Below are positions 15,173 to 25,923 of a stretch of 50,724 nt of DNA, in pieces. Origin of the DNA: a virus; IMG/VR virus record IMGVR_UViG_3300032282_002410, positions 1-50,724 of that record; one strand, written 5' to 3'. The notes beneath the pieces are model-generated. The model did not search any database and was not told the origin of the DNA. It saw nothing but the letters and a program-made list of their open reading frames with translations. The translations under genes and the position numbers were made by a program. Within the stretch, counting starts at the first letter, position 1; each line of letters begins with the position of its first letter.

Positions 15173-17899
15173 ATGGCTGTATTTGATGCTAAAGCTTTTG
15201 CTGCTGTTGCTGGTAACGGTGGTGGTCCGGTAGAGGCAGTAGGAACTGCATTCGGAGTTCCTAGTTGCATGATTAATTTAGCAAATGATTTATTAAATTT
15301 GCTACCTTCTGAAATACTCCAAGGAATTAAGGATGCGATGCTTGAGGGTGTTACCGCAGCAGATGATGTTGTTAAAAGTATAGTAGCAAATTTGTTTGGT
15401 TGGATGGGAATAATTGAATGGGATACAGAGGAGGGTGGATTTGTATTTAGATCAAAAGCATCCAAACTAGCTGCTGAAAAATCTGGAGTACTAGGTGTAA
15501 TAAATGGATTTTTAAAAGCTGCTGCATTTGCTTCAAGACTTTATGAAAACTATCAAACTGCTAGAAGCCAAATTGAATCAATGTACCGATGCATTAAGGA
15601 CTTTCAAACTTATTTAAAATATGCAAATGGTAATGCAGCAAATGAAGTATCAAATTTAACTGATGTACAGTATGATGAATATATAGATACACTTTATAAT
15701 AACGAAAAGCAACAGATGATGGTTGCATTAGACTTTATTGATCAATGTAACGCACAAATTGAACTCATTGATGGTATTTTAGACGACAGAAGAAACAATC
15801 CAAATTTAGAACCATCTTTCCTTTGTGAATTCTATAGTGAATTATCTGGAACTGGACTTAGGATTGAATGCGATCCTGCAACTCAAAAAGCCAAAGAAAT
15901 CTTTAGATTAGTTTATGGACCACCTAAATCTACTTATGGACAATTTATATTATCTAAAGATGGATTATACTTTGATTCTCAGACTAATGGAATTTATCCA
16001 GCATTAAATCATTTATTCTTTAAACAAGCTGCGTTTCCCAAAGGTGATAAATGGAAATTTAAACAAGATCCAAATATTGGCGGAAGGGGTGATTCATTCT
16101 CAACTAATGATTTAAAACTTTATGTAAATACTATACTAGATCCCTCTAAAATTGATGAATCAGAATCTCTAAAAGATTATTACAATTCGGATGCATTGTT
16201 ACAAGAACTTTTGGGTAATAAAAATAAAAGAATTTATGATTTATCTTCTCAGTTATCAGAGCTTATAGAGGGTAATGCTCCAACGTCAATTATAACTAAT
16301 TTTAAACAAGCAATAATATCAGAGAGTTTAATTATTCATGAAAAAATAAATAAACGAAAAAAGCAGATAGAATTAGCAGTTGTATTACCTAGAATTTATG
16401 GAACTAATATAGAATATCAAATTGGAAAAATACCAATTAATGATTTTTCTTATTTGGCTGGTTTGAATATTTCTTTAGATTTACAAAAACAAAAAGCATT
16501 AACATTCAGTCAAGTAGATATTTCAGGAGTTGTATCTCCTTTAGAGACAACTACACCAATATACTCTGTACCTAAAGTTAATACTAAAAATACTAATTTT
16601 GAACATTTAATTATTGCGGAAAATGGAGCAGGGGCAATAATTTACGATGGTAGTAGTGTTTCATCTACTGATGCAGTTGTATTGCAAGCTGAAAACGTAT
16701 TGACTACAGATTCTTTGTTTGCAATGTATAACTTTTTAGATACTGATATTGAAAGTCCATCTTCCACAGTATTTAGTTCAAGAAACTCTGCTTCCCAAAG
16801 CACTGAACTCTATGGTCAGTTAGTTGCTGAAAGCCAATCTGATGTATTTGAAAGAGGCTTAGGTGTTCCTTACTTCCAAGGAATAACTAAACATTCTAAT
16901 ACTTTACCAGGATCTTTATCTGGGCTTGGAAGTTTCTTTAGGTTACCTAATGAAAGACAGTTCAATGATTTATTATACAATAATACTGGAGCGAGTATAG
17001 ATTTCTGGGTTCATGTTAATAATCTTAGTTCAATAGCAAATGGGTATAACGTTGGTAACGTTTCAAGTCTTTACAGACTTGTGTTATCTAACGAAAATAC
17101 TGGATCTGTGGGGGATGTGAATACTAATACAGAATATATATCTAATGATTTTTCAAATAAACATGTCAGAGGATTTATGATGGGATTCACTCGGGATAGA
17201 AGATTAACTAAGGGTCTTCCTGCTAGTGAAATTGATTCAAATAATCCTGCTTCGGGCACTGTATTCTTCATAGCCCCTACACAATCAGTCACCGCATCAT
17301 CTGTTGCTCTTATAAATAGATCAGCTTATGATTCACAGGATTGTAATGTTGGAACAAAATACCACTCAATGACCTACCCTATAAGTTCAATAATTAATGG
17401 GGTTGCATTATCAGCGTGTCAAAATACGTTCTGCCATGTCGCTGTAACATTTGATCCCAAAGAAGATTCTATTAATTTCTTTGTTGATGGTAAGAAAGTT
17501 CAAACTTCAAGCATGTCTTATGTTTTTGGTATAGAGCCTAATCACATGCCTAATTTACCTACTGCTGCTGCTGCGAACAGTTTTGAGTATAACTCTTATT
17601 CTGTCGGATCATCTGCACCTAACTCATTGAAGTATGGACCTAAATTTGATGCTTTCAGAGGTCCAAATGGGGTAATTTTAAAGTATACCCCTTGGATTGT
17701 TGGTGGTGGGTATACGGATGGTTTATATAATAAAGGTAATTTCATGGGCGGTAAGTATGGTGGAATTATAAGTGGTCTAAGAGGGCATTTAGGTAGCATT
17801 AAATTCTATTCTAAACCATTAAATTCTTCGGAGATAATAAATAATTATAACACTCAAAAGAATTTCTTTAAGAATATTGATACTTCTAAACTATCCTGA
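15173..17899 (+). CDS. Large virion protein with C-terminal LamG/concanavalin-like domain
   Basis: A 908-residue protein. The first ~220 residues are helical (IKDAMLEGVTAADDVVKSIV; residues ~150-210 contain several Cys), and the middle is helical and Lys-rich. The last ~320 residues look like a laminin-G/concanavalin A-type jelly roll: IDFWVHVNN, CHVAVTFDPKEDSINFFVDG and a closing HLGSIKFYSKPLNSSEI are the usual landmarks. Such domains bind carbohydrates or other virion parts. It lies between the spike and gp25 genes, so it is probably baseplate-linked, perhaps contacting the host surface. The ATG is 6 bases after the spike stop. The function of the helical N-terminal part is unknown. Confidence 0.65.
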   Translation: MAVFDAKAFAAVAGNGGGPVEAVGTAFGVPSCMINLANDLLNLLPSEILQGIKDAMLEGVTAADDVVKSIVANLFGWMGIIEWDTEEGGFVFRSKASKLAAEKSGVLGVINGFLKAAAFASRLYENYQTARSQIESMYRCIKDFQTYLKYANGNAANEVSNLTDVQYDEYIDTLYNNEKQQMMVALDFIDQCNAQIELIDGILDDRRNNPNLEPSFLCEFYSELSGTGLRIECDPATQKAKEIFRLVYGPPKSTYGQFILSKDGLYFDSQTNGIYPALNHLFFKQAAFPKGDKWKFKQDPNIGGRGDSFSTNDLKLYVNTILDPSKIDESESLKDYYNSDALLQELLGNKNKRIYDLSSQLSELIEGNAPTSIITNFKQAIISESLIIHEKINKRKKQIELAVVLPRIYGTNIEYQIGKIPINDFSYLAGLNISLDLQKQKALTFSQVDISGVVSPLETTTPIYSVPKVNTKNTNFEHLIIAENGAGAIIYDGSSVSSTDAVVLQAENVLTTDSLFAMYNFLDTDIESPSSTVFSSRNSASQSTELYGQLVAESQSDVFERGLGVPYFQGITKHSNTLPGSLSGLGSFFRLPNERQFNDLLYNNTGASIDFWVHVNNLSSIANGYNVGNVSSLYRLVLSNENTGSVGDVNTNTEYISNDFSNKHVRGFMMGFTRDRRLTKGLPASEIDSNNPASGTVFFIAPTQSVTASSVALINRSAYDSQDCNVGTKYHSMTYPISSIINGVALSACQNTFCHVAVTFDPKEDSINFFVDGKKVQTSSMSYVFGIEPNHMPNLPTAAAANSFEYNSYSVGSSAPNSLKYGPKFDAFRGPNGVILKYTPWIVGGGYTDGLYNKGNFMGGKYGGIISGLRGHLGSIKFYSKPLNSSEIINNYNTQKNFFKNIDTSKLS

Positions 17900-17909
17900 G
17901 GATAATTAA

Positions 17910-18374
17910 ATGGTTTTTAATAGCACTGTCGAAGTTTATGGAAAAGGAGTTCCCAGATCAGCGGGATTCCTAACTAAAAGAAAAGCTAATAAATTTTTAG
18001 GATTTAAATTTCCAATATCTAATATTGAAGATGGTGGATTTTTAAATAGATCAGCCGATATTGAAGTTATAAAAGCTGGTCTTAGGCAGTTGCTACTTAC
18101 CCGCAGAGGGGAAAGAGTGATGCTCCCTAACTATGGAACCAATTTAAAAAATTACTTAATGGAGCCGTTGGATCAGGCAACTTTAAGTCAAATAAGAAGA
18201 GAAATAGTAGAATCATTCGCTAAATATGCTGTAGGAGTTAAATTATTAAAAATACAAGTATTCCCTAGTGATAGTCCAAGCCTATCAGGAGGTCATTTCT
18301 TGTATGTTAATTTATTTTGCTCTATTAAAGAGGAAGATACAGTATCTTTTGAAGTTAAAGTAGAGATAGCATAA
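17910..18374 (+). CDS. 25: Baseplate wedge protein gp25 (GPW/gp25 family)
   Basis: A 154-residue protein with the gp25/lysozyme-like fold signature: VIKAGLRQLLLTRRGERVMLPNYG, then LMEPLDQATLSQIRREIVES. This is the conserved sheath-initiator family shared by contractile tails and type VI secretion (T4 gp25 has 132 residues). It sits on the inner baseplate and nucleates sheath polymerisation. The start has a GAGGA ribosome binding site that overlaps the preceding stop. Its stop overlaps the gp6 start as TAATG, so the two are translationally coupled, in keeping with their contact in the wedge. High confidence. Confidence 0.93.
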   Translation: MVFNSTVEVYGKGVPRSAGFLTKRKANKFLGFKFPISNIEDGGFLNRSADIEVIKAGLRQLLLTRRGERVMLPNYGTNLKNYLMEPLDQATLSQIRREIVESFAKYAVGVKLLKIQVFPSDSPSLSGGHFLYVNLFCSIKEEDTVSFEVKVEIA

Positions 18375-19987
18375 TGGCATTTAAAGGAACAGTAGAATCA
18401 GATTTTTTAAAACTTGCTAAAGTTGAAGAAGTTGATAAGCAAAAATTAATTAATTTTGCCTCTACAGACTTTTTAACTTTAAGAGATTCATTATTAAACT
18501 ACATAAAAGCTGTTTATCCTTTAGATTATAATTACTTTTCAGAATCAGACTTTGGCATGATGCTCATAGAGTTAGTCTCCTACATGGGACATATTCTATC
18601 CTATAAGGCTGACTACTTGGCTAACGAGAACTTTTTAAAGACTGCAAGATCAAGAGAGAGCGTAAGAAACTTAATGCAGTTAATAGGTATCAGAATGAAG
18701 GGTCCAATAGCTGCGGCTGCAAATGCATCTTTAACTTTAGATCAACCAGTGTCATGGTCTGTAACTGGGACTGGATCTTATGTAACTGTAAGCGCAGCAG
18801 ATAGAGTTATTAGCATAACATCCCCAGAAGATAACCTCCCATTAACTTATACTTTGTATAAGGTATCCCCAGATGGAGATATAGATACTGCAAACGCAAA
18901 TGGAAGTATTGTAATTTATGAATCAGAAAAAACTTCAGCAAACACTTTAACTAATTTGGTTTTGCTTGAAGGCTCATTAGTTATTGAGCAAGGAACATTT
19001 GTTGACACAGAATCATTAAAGAGTGTAAAATTACAACAAGGCCCAATTATTGAAGGTAGCGTTCAAACAGTTATAACTGGACAGGAATCTACTAACGGTG
19101 TTTATCGACAAGTAGACAATTTATTCTTTGCTTCGGGCTCAGATGATAAAGTGTTTCAATTAATATCTGATAATAATTATGGTGGAATTGTAGTATTTGG
19201 TGATAGCAACCTAGGCAAAGTCCCAGCTATTGGAGACAGTTATACCATTATTTATAGAATTGGCGGTGGTAGTAGAGGTAATATAATTTCTAATTTAATA
19301 AATGCACCAGTAAACATTACATATGCAGATATAAGTGGAACTTACAGGAGCTTAACTGCCACTGTTGTAAACACTTCACAAGGCACTGGGGGAACTGATG
19401 CAGAGACAATTGCTCATGTAAAGAAGTATGGCCCACTAATGTTTAGAAGCCAAAATAGGCTTGTAACTTTATCTGATTATAAAACTTTCGTGAATAGTTA
19501 TATATCTTCTTATGGCTCAGTGGGTAAGGCTACGGTTGCAACTAGAAGAGCATATTCCTCTGCTAACATTATTGATGTTTATGTTTTAGAAAAAACAAAT
19601 AATACTCAACTTAGAAAAGCTACACCTGAATTTAAAAGACAAATAGCGGAAGCAATACAAGATAAAAAAATGCTTACAGATGAAGTTGTAATGGTTGATG
19701 GTTTGATAAGAACTCTTGACGTACAAATTTCATTAAGACTTGATAAAAAATATGAAACTTTAGAAAATACTATAAAAAGCAAAGTAAACAATAAAATTTC
19801 AGAATTCTTTAATATTGATAATACAGATTTTGGAAAAGAATTTAATCCTCAAGATTTAATGTATTCAATTTTTGAAGTAGAAGAGATTAGATTCGCAACA
19901 ATTGATAATATCCCAGAAGCTATTCAAGTTAATTTTAACGAAATAGTTCAATTAAATAATTATACTTTAAATTTCTATTATGTCTAG
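18374..19987 (+). CDS. 6: Baseplate wedge protein gp6 (baseplate J family)
   Basis: A 537-residue baseplate J-type wedge protein (T4 gp6 is 660). Diagnostic parts are the helical N-terminus (MGHILSYKADYLANENF, then RNLMQLIGIRMKG, residues ~72-118), the YGGIVVFGDSNLGKVPAIGD segment near residue 272, and GGTDAETIAHVKKYGPLMFRS near residue 340, followed by the C-terminal dimerisation region. gp6 forms the continuous ring of the inner baseplate that rearranges at contraction. It overlaps gp25 by one base and the next gene by eight, matching a wedge assembly operon. Confidence 0.92.
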   Translation: MAFKGTVESDFLKLAKVEEVDKQKLINFASTDFLTLRDSLLNYIKAVYPLDYNYFSESDFGMMLIELVSYMGHILSYKADYLANENFLKTARSRESVRNLMQLIGIRMKGPIAAAANASLTLDQPVSWSVTGTGSYVTVSAADRVISITSPEDNLPLTYTLYKVSPDGDIDTANANGSIVIYESEKTSANTLTNLVLLEGSLVIEQGTFVDTESLKSVKLQQGPIIEGSVQTVITGQESTNGVYRQVDNLFFASGSDDKVFQLISDNNYGGIVVFGDSNLGKVPAIGDSYTIIYRIGGGSRGNIISNLINAPVNITYADISGTYRSLTATVVNTSQGTGGTDAETIAHVKKYGPLMFRSQNRLVTLSDYKTFVNSYISSYGSVGKATVATRRAYSSANIIDVYVLEKTNNTQLRKATPEFKRQIAEAIQDKKMLTDEVVMVDGLIRTLDVQISLRLDKKYETLENTIKSKVNNKISEFFNIDNTDFGKEFNPQDLMYSIFEVEEIRFATIDNIPEAIQVNFNEIVQLNNYTLNFYYV

Positions 19988-22900
19988 TCCAGTTAAATTT
20001 ATAGATAACAGACAGTATCACAAATCAAACTATAGTGATGCTTTAAAATATATTATTCCAAATCTATATTTTGAAGAGGATTATGCATTAAAAGATAAAC
20101 AAATAGACATCCTAGATCAAATAATAAATTCTCATTTAAATGTAATAGGAAATATATCTTCAATAATAAATGTAAGTTCTATCCCAGGATCAATTTATAG
20201 CTCATTAAATACCGCAGAAGGAATTTCAAAATTTTTCGTAAAACAAAATAATTTAACTAATATTAGTATTGACGATTTTGAAAAATTAATTTTACTCCCT
20301 CTTAATAATTCATTTAGAAATTTTAATTCAAGTTCACAATTTTCAGATTATTTAAAAAATACATTACTTCCTGGGATAAGACTTAATAAACCTACATTGG
20401 ACTTTTTAGATGGTGGATCAGTTAGTGCAAATCATGATTACTTAGTAACTAACCTTTCATGGTTATACTTTTTAAATTTAAGTGGACCACCCTCTTTAAC
20501 TTATAACCCATCGTCGTTTGTTCATGATATTTTAATTGAAAATACCTACAACGCAAAAACTATAAATCTTAATGATGCGATGAGAGGTTTGTCTTATTAT
20601 ATTTGGAAAAATTATTTAACTAAACCAGCATGGCAATCTTTAAATATTCTTCCAAATGACTTTACTCCATTATCATCTATTACAAACACAACTTGGACAA
20701 GTGGAACACAGCAATTAGAAAAACTATGCACTTTAATAGATGTAGTATACTCTCCATTATATATTGATGATGGAGATGTTAAAGTAAAAGATGCTATAAA
20801 TGATTACTTAAATACTTCATACCTTTTAACAGATAAAAAACTTCAGGGACCATTTTTAAAATTATTAAAAGCATTTTCTTTTGCTTTTGCAGATTACTCA
20901 AATCAAGTTGACAGATTAGAAATATTAAATGATTTAGATAATTGTCCAGATGATTATTTGCCATTACTTGCAGATCTAATTGGGTGGAATCTTTTTGGAA
21001 CTGATCCAGGTAGATGGAGATTGCAGCTAGCAAATGCTGTCAACATCTATAAAATGGTAGGAACTAAAAAGTCCATACAATTTATAGCCAATTCTGTATT
21101 CGGGCAAGATGTGTTTAATGTCAGTTCAAATATATTTGAACTTTGGGAATCTTATGTTCCTTATTTAATTTATTATGCACTTGCAACAGAATCATCCTTA
21201 TTGAAAGACTTCACTACTTGGAACTCACAATTAGCAAATAATTTAGGTTGCGGATTTAGTTTTAGTAGTATGGATGATAATTTAAAATATTGCACTGATA
21301 AAATTATCAAAGATTTAGTATATCAATTTAATTCACAATTTTTATTAAATAGCAAACCATTTCCATTAGATACTGAAAACTTTGTATTTAATTATCGCAA
21401 TAAACAAAATCCTATTCCACCCTTTGAAGAAATTCCATATTATTTAGATGTAATAATAACTGAAGAGATGCTTGAGTCTATAAGTGATAGACTTGTTTGT
21501 TTTGGAGTCAGAGAAGATTTTGCAAATCAATTAATTGATTATATTAGATCACACACTATTGATGCACTAGAAGATTATTCAATTAGAAATAGCTGGTTGA
21601 TGTTTACACCAAGTGCAGAGTATGCCCCAAACTGGGACTCAGTAATTGAGAATATTTCTAACAATAAAGTAGAGTATCTTTCATTATGGAATGGTAAGTC
21701 ATCCTACTTCCAAGTTCTTTTTGATGCATCCAGTTTTGATTTTACAAAAACTTCCTTAGAGGCAGATTCTAAAGAAGTTTTAAAGATAACTTCACAAGCT
21801 ATAAATAATTTCTCTCCAGCAAAATCAGTTCCTAATGTAACTCTAAGAGCATCAACAGAAGATGATTACTTATCTGATAATATTACGTTCCCTTACTTAG
21901 GATTAGATAAGGTAGATTATGCGTCATTAAAGTATACTAGCGGTGCTGCTTTGGCTGGATTTGGCATGTCAGCCTTAGTTATGGGAACTTACAAGAGGGG
22001 TTTGACTCCAACCTCTGTAAACTCATTTGGTCGTTTGGATGTGGATAGTCTTCAAGATAATCTAATATCATCACAAGGAACTGTAGCTAATTTACCAAGA
22101 AGAAATCATAGAAGAAGAAATTATAAATTAACACTACCTAGAGATGGTTATTATGATCGCACAGGATTCAATATGCCAACACCATTGAATTCTTACAGTG
22201 CTAATGGATATAATTTCTTACCACTAGGTTTAATACCTTCTTCGCAAACATATGTAACTATACCAAACTACAGCAGTATTCCAGATATTTATAGTAAATG
22301 CGAAGGATTAAATTCTAGTAGTGTATATTCAGGTTTAATTGTAAGTAACACTTATCCAATTCGTGGTTGGAGAGGTATTGAATCAAATGCTAAAATTAAT
22401 CAACTAGGTAGGAGACCTGATTATTATTTTGATTATGGTCAGTTGCACCCTATTATGGCCGTTATGCATTATATAGGAGAACAAAGTAAGATATTACAAG
22501 CATCATCCTACTACTATAGTAATCCAGAAGAATTTACATCTTATGGCGCATGGCAAAATATTTTACAAAATTATGCAAACAGTTCTACAGAATTTAATAA
22601 AGCATTTCCAAGTTCATATAATGATTATATAAATTTTTCTTTTGGTAGAGAATTTCATAAGTTATTTAATATTTATACTCATGAATTTCAGAGACATACT
22701 CTAGATCCTAGAGTTATGTATTTAGATGGTCCAACAATATTTGGACATGCATTAGGGTCTGTTTTATATAATTCAAATTTAAATAAAAATGGAAGTTTTG
22801 CTAGCGCAAATCCTCAAGTTATAACGTCTAGCTTTGCTGATGTTGTAGAGCACAAGGCTGGGCTAGGATTGTTCTCTTACGAGGGTATTGCTTCTGGTAG

Positions 22901-23978
22901 TTACATAGCATCATCAGATTTATATTTAAATTCATATGAATATAGAAGTTCCGGTATCTTAGACGGAATAGAGTTATCTCAGACATCAGGAACTAGTACC
23001 GATAATAGTTTTTCAATAATTAGACTTAATAAGTCTAATAAAATTGGAAATAGATATAATTCTTTATTCCACGAAAATACTGTCATACGACAAAGGTCAA
23101 CTGATGGATTTGGTAGAATTATTTTTGATATAAGCAAATACTCCCCAGATATTTCACTTGGTTATAAAGGATTTAAAAACTTTTTAATACCAGAACATAA
23201 ATTTAAATTAAATTTTAAATCATTAATAATTAATGATAATGGGGAATCTATTGGTGGGGATTCTGTTGGTATATGGATTCATACTAAACCAGAAAATGGA
23301 AAAATTTGGAGTTATACTAAAAATAAAATTTGGATACAGCATGATGTTTCATCATTAAACTCTAATGAAGTAATAGATAATTATTCTCATATTTTTGGAT
23401 CAAATGAATCTCAAAGAGATTTAAGTTCTTTAAATATAAATTGTAATTTATTTCAAATACAATCTAATACTAATAGAGTAAATGATTTATTAGCTTCTAT
23501 ACAACAATCTGAATTTAATAATTTTGAATTAGAATTCAATACTGAGAATATTTTAATTGAAGTTCCATCAGATTATCATATTAACATATCCCAGCAAGTT
23601 CATAGATTAGACCAAAATTATGTTATAGAAATATTTACTAATTCGACAAGATCTGATAGATCAACTTTATTCTATGATATAAATTTAATAGATCAAACAC
23701 TAAATACTTGGTCTAAACCTTTAGTAGATAAAAAAGGTTGTAAAGAATTTAGAGTAGATTTAAGTAAGCCTCAAGTAATGACTATAATAAAATATTTTAA
23801 TGAATTAACTGGGGCTTACAGTAAGTTTGGTTATGCTAGCAGAGTTGCTAGTTACACTTCGGGAGTATATGAAGTTTCAGGTGGTAGTAGAATAAATCAC
23901 ATGGAAAGTCCAGAATGGATGGCTAACACTAAACTAAGTGGTTATAATCTTTTAAAAGAAATTACTTTTACAAATTAA
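19980..23978 (+). CDS. 7: Baseplate wedge protein, gp7-like (tail protein I-type core)
   Basis: A 1332-residue protein directly after gp6, where T4 has gp7 (1032 residues). Residues ~310-390 match the tail protein I pattern: ILNDLDNCPDDYLPLLADLIGW, then RWRLQLANAVNIYKMVGTKKS. That fold lets gp7 of T4 and gpI of P2 bridge gp6 dimers. The following ~250 residues remain helical, whereas residues ~650-1332 are Ser/Tyr/Asn-rich and beta-like, suggesting peripheral domains that reach to fibres. Codons are strongly A/T-ending. The wedge core call is good; the large C-terminal half has no recognisable fold. Confidence 0.75.
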   Translation: MSSPVKFIDNRQYHKSNYSDALKYIIPNLYFEEDYALKDKQIDILDQIINSHLNVIGNISSIINVSSIPGSIYSSLNTAEGISKFFVKQNNLTNISIDDFEKLILLPLNNSFRNFNSSSQFSDYLKNTLLPGIRLNKPTLDFLDGGSVSANHDYLVTNLSWLYFLNLSGPPSLTYNPSSFVHDILIENTYNAKTINLNDAMRGLSYYIWKNYLTKPAWQSLNILPNDFTPLSSITNTTWTSGTQQLEKLCTLIDVVYSPLYIDDGDVKVKDAINDYLNTSYLLTDKKLQGPFLKLLKAFSFAFADYSNQVDRLEILNDLDNCPDDYLPLLADLIGWNLFGTDPGRWRLQLANAVNIYKMVGTKKSIQFIANSVFGQDVFNVSSNIFELWESYVPYLIYYALATESSLLKDFTTWNSQLANNLGCGFSFSSMDDNLKYCTDKIIKDLVYQFNSQFLLNSKPFPLDTENFVFNYRNKQNPIPPFEEIPYYLDVIITEEMLESISDRLVCFGVREDFANQLIDYIRSHTIDALEDYSIRNSWLMFTPSAEYAPNWDSVIENISNNKVEYLSLWNGKSSYFQVLFDASSFDFTKTSLEADSKEVLKITSQAINNFSPAKSVPNVTLRASTEDDYLSDNITFPYLGLDKVDYASLKYTSGAALAGFGMSALVMGTYKRGLTPTSVNSFGRLDVDSLQDNLISSQGTVANLPRRNHRRRNYKLTLPRDGYYDRTGFNMPTPLNSYSANGYNFLPLGLIPSSQTYVTIPNYSSIPDIYSKCEGLNSSSVYSGLIVSNTYPIRGWRGIESNAKINQLGRRPDYYFDYGQLHPIMAVMHYIGEQSKILQASSYYYSNPEEFTSYGAWQNILQNYANSSTEFNKAFPSSYNDYINFSFGREFHKLFNIYTHEFQRHTLDPRVMYLDGPTIFGHALGSVLYNSNLNKNGSFASANPQVITSSFADVVEHKAGLGLFSYEGIASGSYIASSDLYLNSYEYRSSGILDGIELSQTSGTSTDNSFSIIRLNKSNKIGNRYNSLFHENTVIRQRSTDGFGRIIFDISKYSPDISLGYKGFKNFLIPEHKFKLNFKSLIINDNGESIGGDSVGIWIHTKPENGKIWSYTKNKIWIQHDVSSLNSNEVIDNYSHIFGSNESQRDLSSLNINCNLFQIQSNTNRVNDLLASIQQSEFNNFELEFNTENILIEVPSDYHINISQQVHRLDQNYVIEIFTNSTRSDRSTLFYDINLIDQTLNTWSKPLVDKKGCKEFRVDLSKPQVMTIIKYFNELTGAYSKFGYASRVASYTSGVYEVSGGSRINHMESPEWMANTKLSGYNLLKEITFTN

Positions 23979-23979
23979 T

Positions 23980-25920
23980 ATGCTAATAGATCAAGCTGGA
24001 GAATTAATTGCTGATGTAATGACTGCTAATCGCAGCCTTTCTTCCATACCATCTGCCTCTGCTATATTAGATGCATCTAATTATACTTTTCATGCTATTA
24101 GTTATGGTAAAGATGCCGATGGTTTTAGGCATCATGCACATGAAATAATAAATACTGTTGACTCTATAATTCCCTCCAGAAAAACTTTAGTAATTTTTGG
24201 AGGGGCAGACTCCTCGGGTGTCAACAATCAAACTTGGGAATTATCTGGAACTTCTTGGAGTTCAGTGTCATTAACAACCAATCCAGGAATACGCATAAAA
24301 CATTCTACAGCATACGATTCAACTAGAGGTAGATTAGTATTATTTGGTGGGTATTCTGGAAACGTTCCTGTATTTTATGGAGATACTTGGGAGTTAAGCA
24401 GCAGTATAAGTTCAACAAGTTGGAATTTAATTTCGACAAGTGGACCATCGCCTAGAGAAGGCGCTGCGATGGCTTACGATTCTATTTCTAGTAGAACTTT
24501 ATTATTTGGCGGTAGATCAATACAGGGAAATTTAATTACATATAAAAATGATTTATGGTCATGGGATGGTACTAATTGGACAGAATTAGTTCATACTAAC
24601 AGACCTTCCGCAAGAGCTTTTCATAAAATAGTGTTTGATAGTTCTAGAAATCGTTTAGTTTTATTTGGTGGTGGAATTTCTGGGGGCAAGTTAGGGGACA
24701 CCTGGGAATGGGGTGGAAGTTCTTGGACCAGAGTTTCAACCACAGGCCCTTCAAGTAGGCAAGACTTTGGTATGGTTTATGATAGCTATAACTCAAAAAC
24801 TGTCTTGTATGGGGGAGAGGATTCTACTGGCGCATCAAAGGATGATGTGTGGTCTTGGAACGGAACATCCTGGTCCCAGGTAACTCCAACAGGGGCTGGT
24901 GGTGCTGGTAGAAGAAAATTGCACGGTATGGTCTTTTGCCCAGATAGAAATCAATCTTTAGTTTTTGGAGGATTTAATCCAAATTCTCCTAATACTTATT
25001 ATCGTGATACTTGGGCTTTTAATTATACTGTAAGTCCATTTTGGTCCCTAATATCAACTTCTGGACCTAGTGGGCGTATTCAACATAGTGTAGATTATTT
25101 TGATAATAAAAACCCCACACAAATAATGACTCCTAATGATGGGATTATAAAAGTTTTATCTTATGAGCCTATCTCAGTTTCTAGTTACCATACTTTAGCT
25201 ACAGCCTCAGGTTTATTTAGTAGTTATAAATTATTACCTAATTCAATAAAACCAACTGATACTAGATTGGAATCTAACTCAACAGTTACCTTATACTCTA
25301 CTAATGTACCCGATGTTGGGCATTGCTTAAATTCATATTTAAATTCAAATTTATCTTCTTATAGTCATTTAGTAGGTTGCTTCCCAGCAGCTAGTGGAAC
25401 CAAATACTGGATGATATCCTCAACATTTAATCCAAGCTCTAATATCATTATATCTGGAACGTTGTCCAGTGTTTATAATCAGCAAAAAATAATGGACATG
25501 TCTGGATTTTTAACTTTTGTTGAAGAATCTTTAGCTGTTCAAAATGAATTATTAGCTACTGAAAATTATTTATCTGGTGCTTTAAGAACAACCCCAAATG
25601 AGTTTCCTCAAAAAATAAGATTAGCTTGGGGCCTTTACCCAGGTGATGCAGGGTCATTACTATTGTTTGGGGGTATATACCACTTAGGTTTATGGTATTT
25701 AGACTTAAAAGAGATGTTAAAACAAGGTTATTATCCTCCTTATAACTTTAATGCACTAAATAATATAAGAAAATATAAGCTTTTTGCAAAGAAAACTTTT
25801 AATAAAGACTTATTATACCTAAATGACAATGGGTCTAATTCAGGATTTAAAAGTGTTTTTGAGCAAAATGCTCTTGGTGCTGACTGTATAAAATATATTT
25901 GGGATATAAAATTTTATTAA
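23980..25920 (+). CDS. Baseplate/fibre protein with six-repeat Kelch beta-propeller
   Basis: A 646-residue protein starting one base after the gp7-like stop. Residues ~67-375 contain six Kelch-type repeats. Each has a hydrophobic strand plus FGG or YGG (near residues 73, 122, 166, 229, 277 and 329), then DTWEW or DLWSWD, then SW, then P-S-x-R and a YD turn. Six blades would close one propeller. The remaining ~270 residues are Ser/Asn-rich, with the C-terminal end helical and basic. Kelch propellers bind proteins or glycans. In T4, gp8 and gp9 follow gp7 here, so this may be a wedge-attached adaptor or receptor-binding module. Function is inferred; the repeats are directly visible. Confidence 0.75.
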   Translation: MLIDQAGELIADVMTANRSLSSIPSASAILDASNYTFHAISYGKDADGFRHHAHEIINTVDSIIPSRKTLVIFGGADSSGVNNQTWELSGTSWSSVSLTTNPGIRIKHSTAYDSTRGRLVLFGGYSGNVPVFYGDTWELSSSISSTSWNLISTSGPSPREGAAMAYDSISSRTLLFGGRSIQGNLITYKNDLWSWDGTNWTELVHTNRPSARAFHKIVFDSSRNRLVLFGGGISGGKLGDTWEWGGSSWTRVSTTGPSSRQDFGMVYDSYNSKTVLYGGEDSTGASKDDVWSWNGTSWSQVTPTGAGGAGRRKLHGMVFCPDRNQSLVFGGFNPNSPNTYYRDTWAFNYTVSPFWSLISTSGPSGRIQHSVDYFDNKNPTQIMTPNDGIIKVLSYEPISVSSYHTLATASGLFSSYKLLPNSIKPTDTRLESNSTVTLYSTNVPDVGHCLNSYLNSNLSSYSHLVGCFPAASGTKYWMISSTFNPSSNIIISGTLSSVYNQQKIMDMSGFLTFVEESLAVQNELLATENYLSGALRTTPNEFPQKIRLAWGLYPGDAGSLLLFGGIYHLGLWYLDLKEMLKQGYYPPYNFNALNNIRKYKLFAKKTFNKDLLYLNDNGSNSGFKSVFEQNALGADCIKYIWDIKFY

Positions 25921-25923
25921 TTT

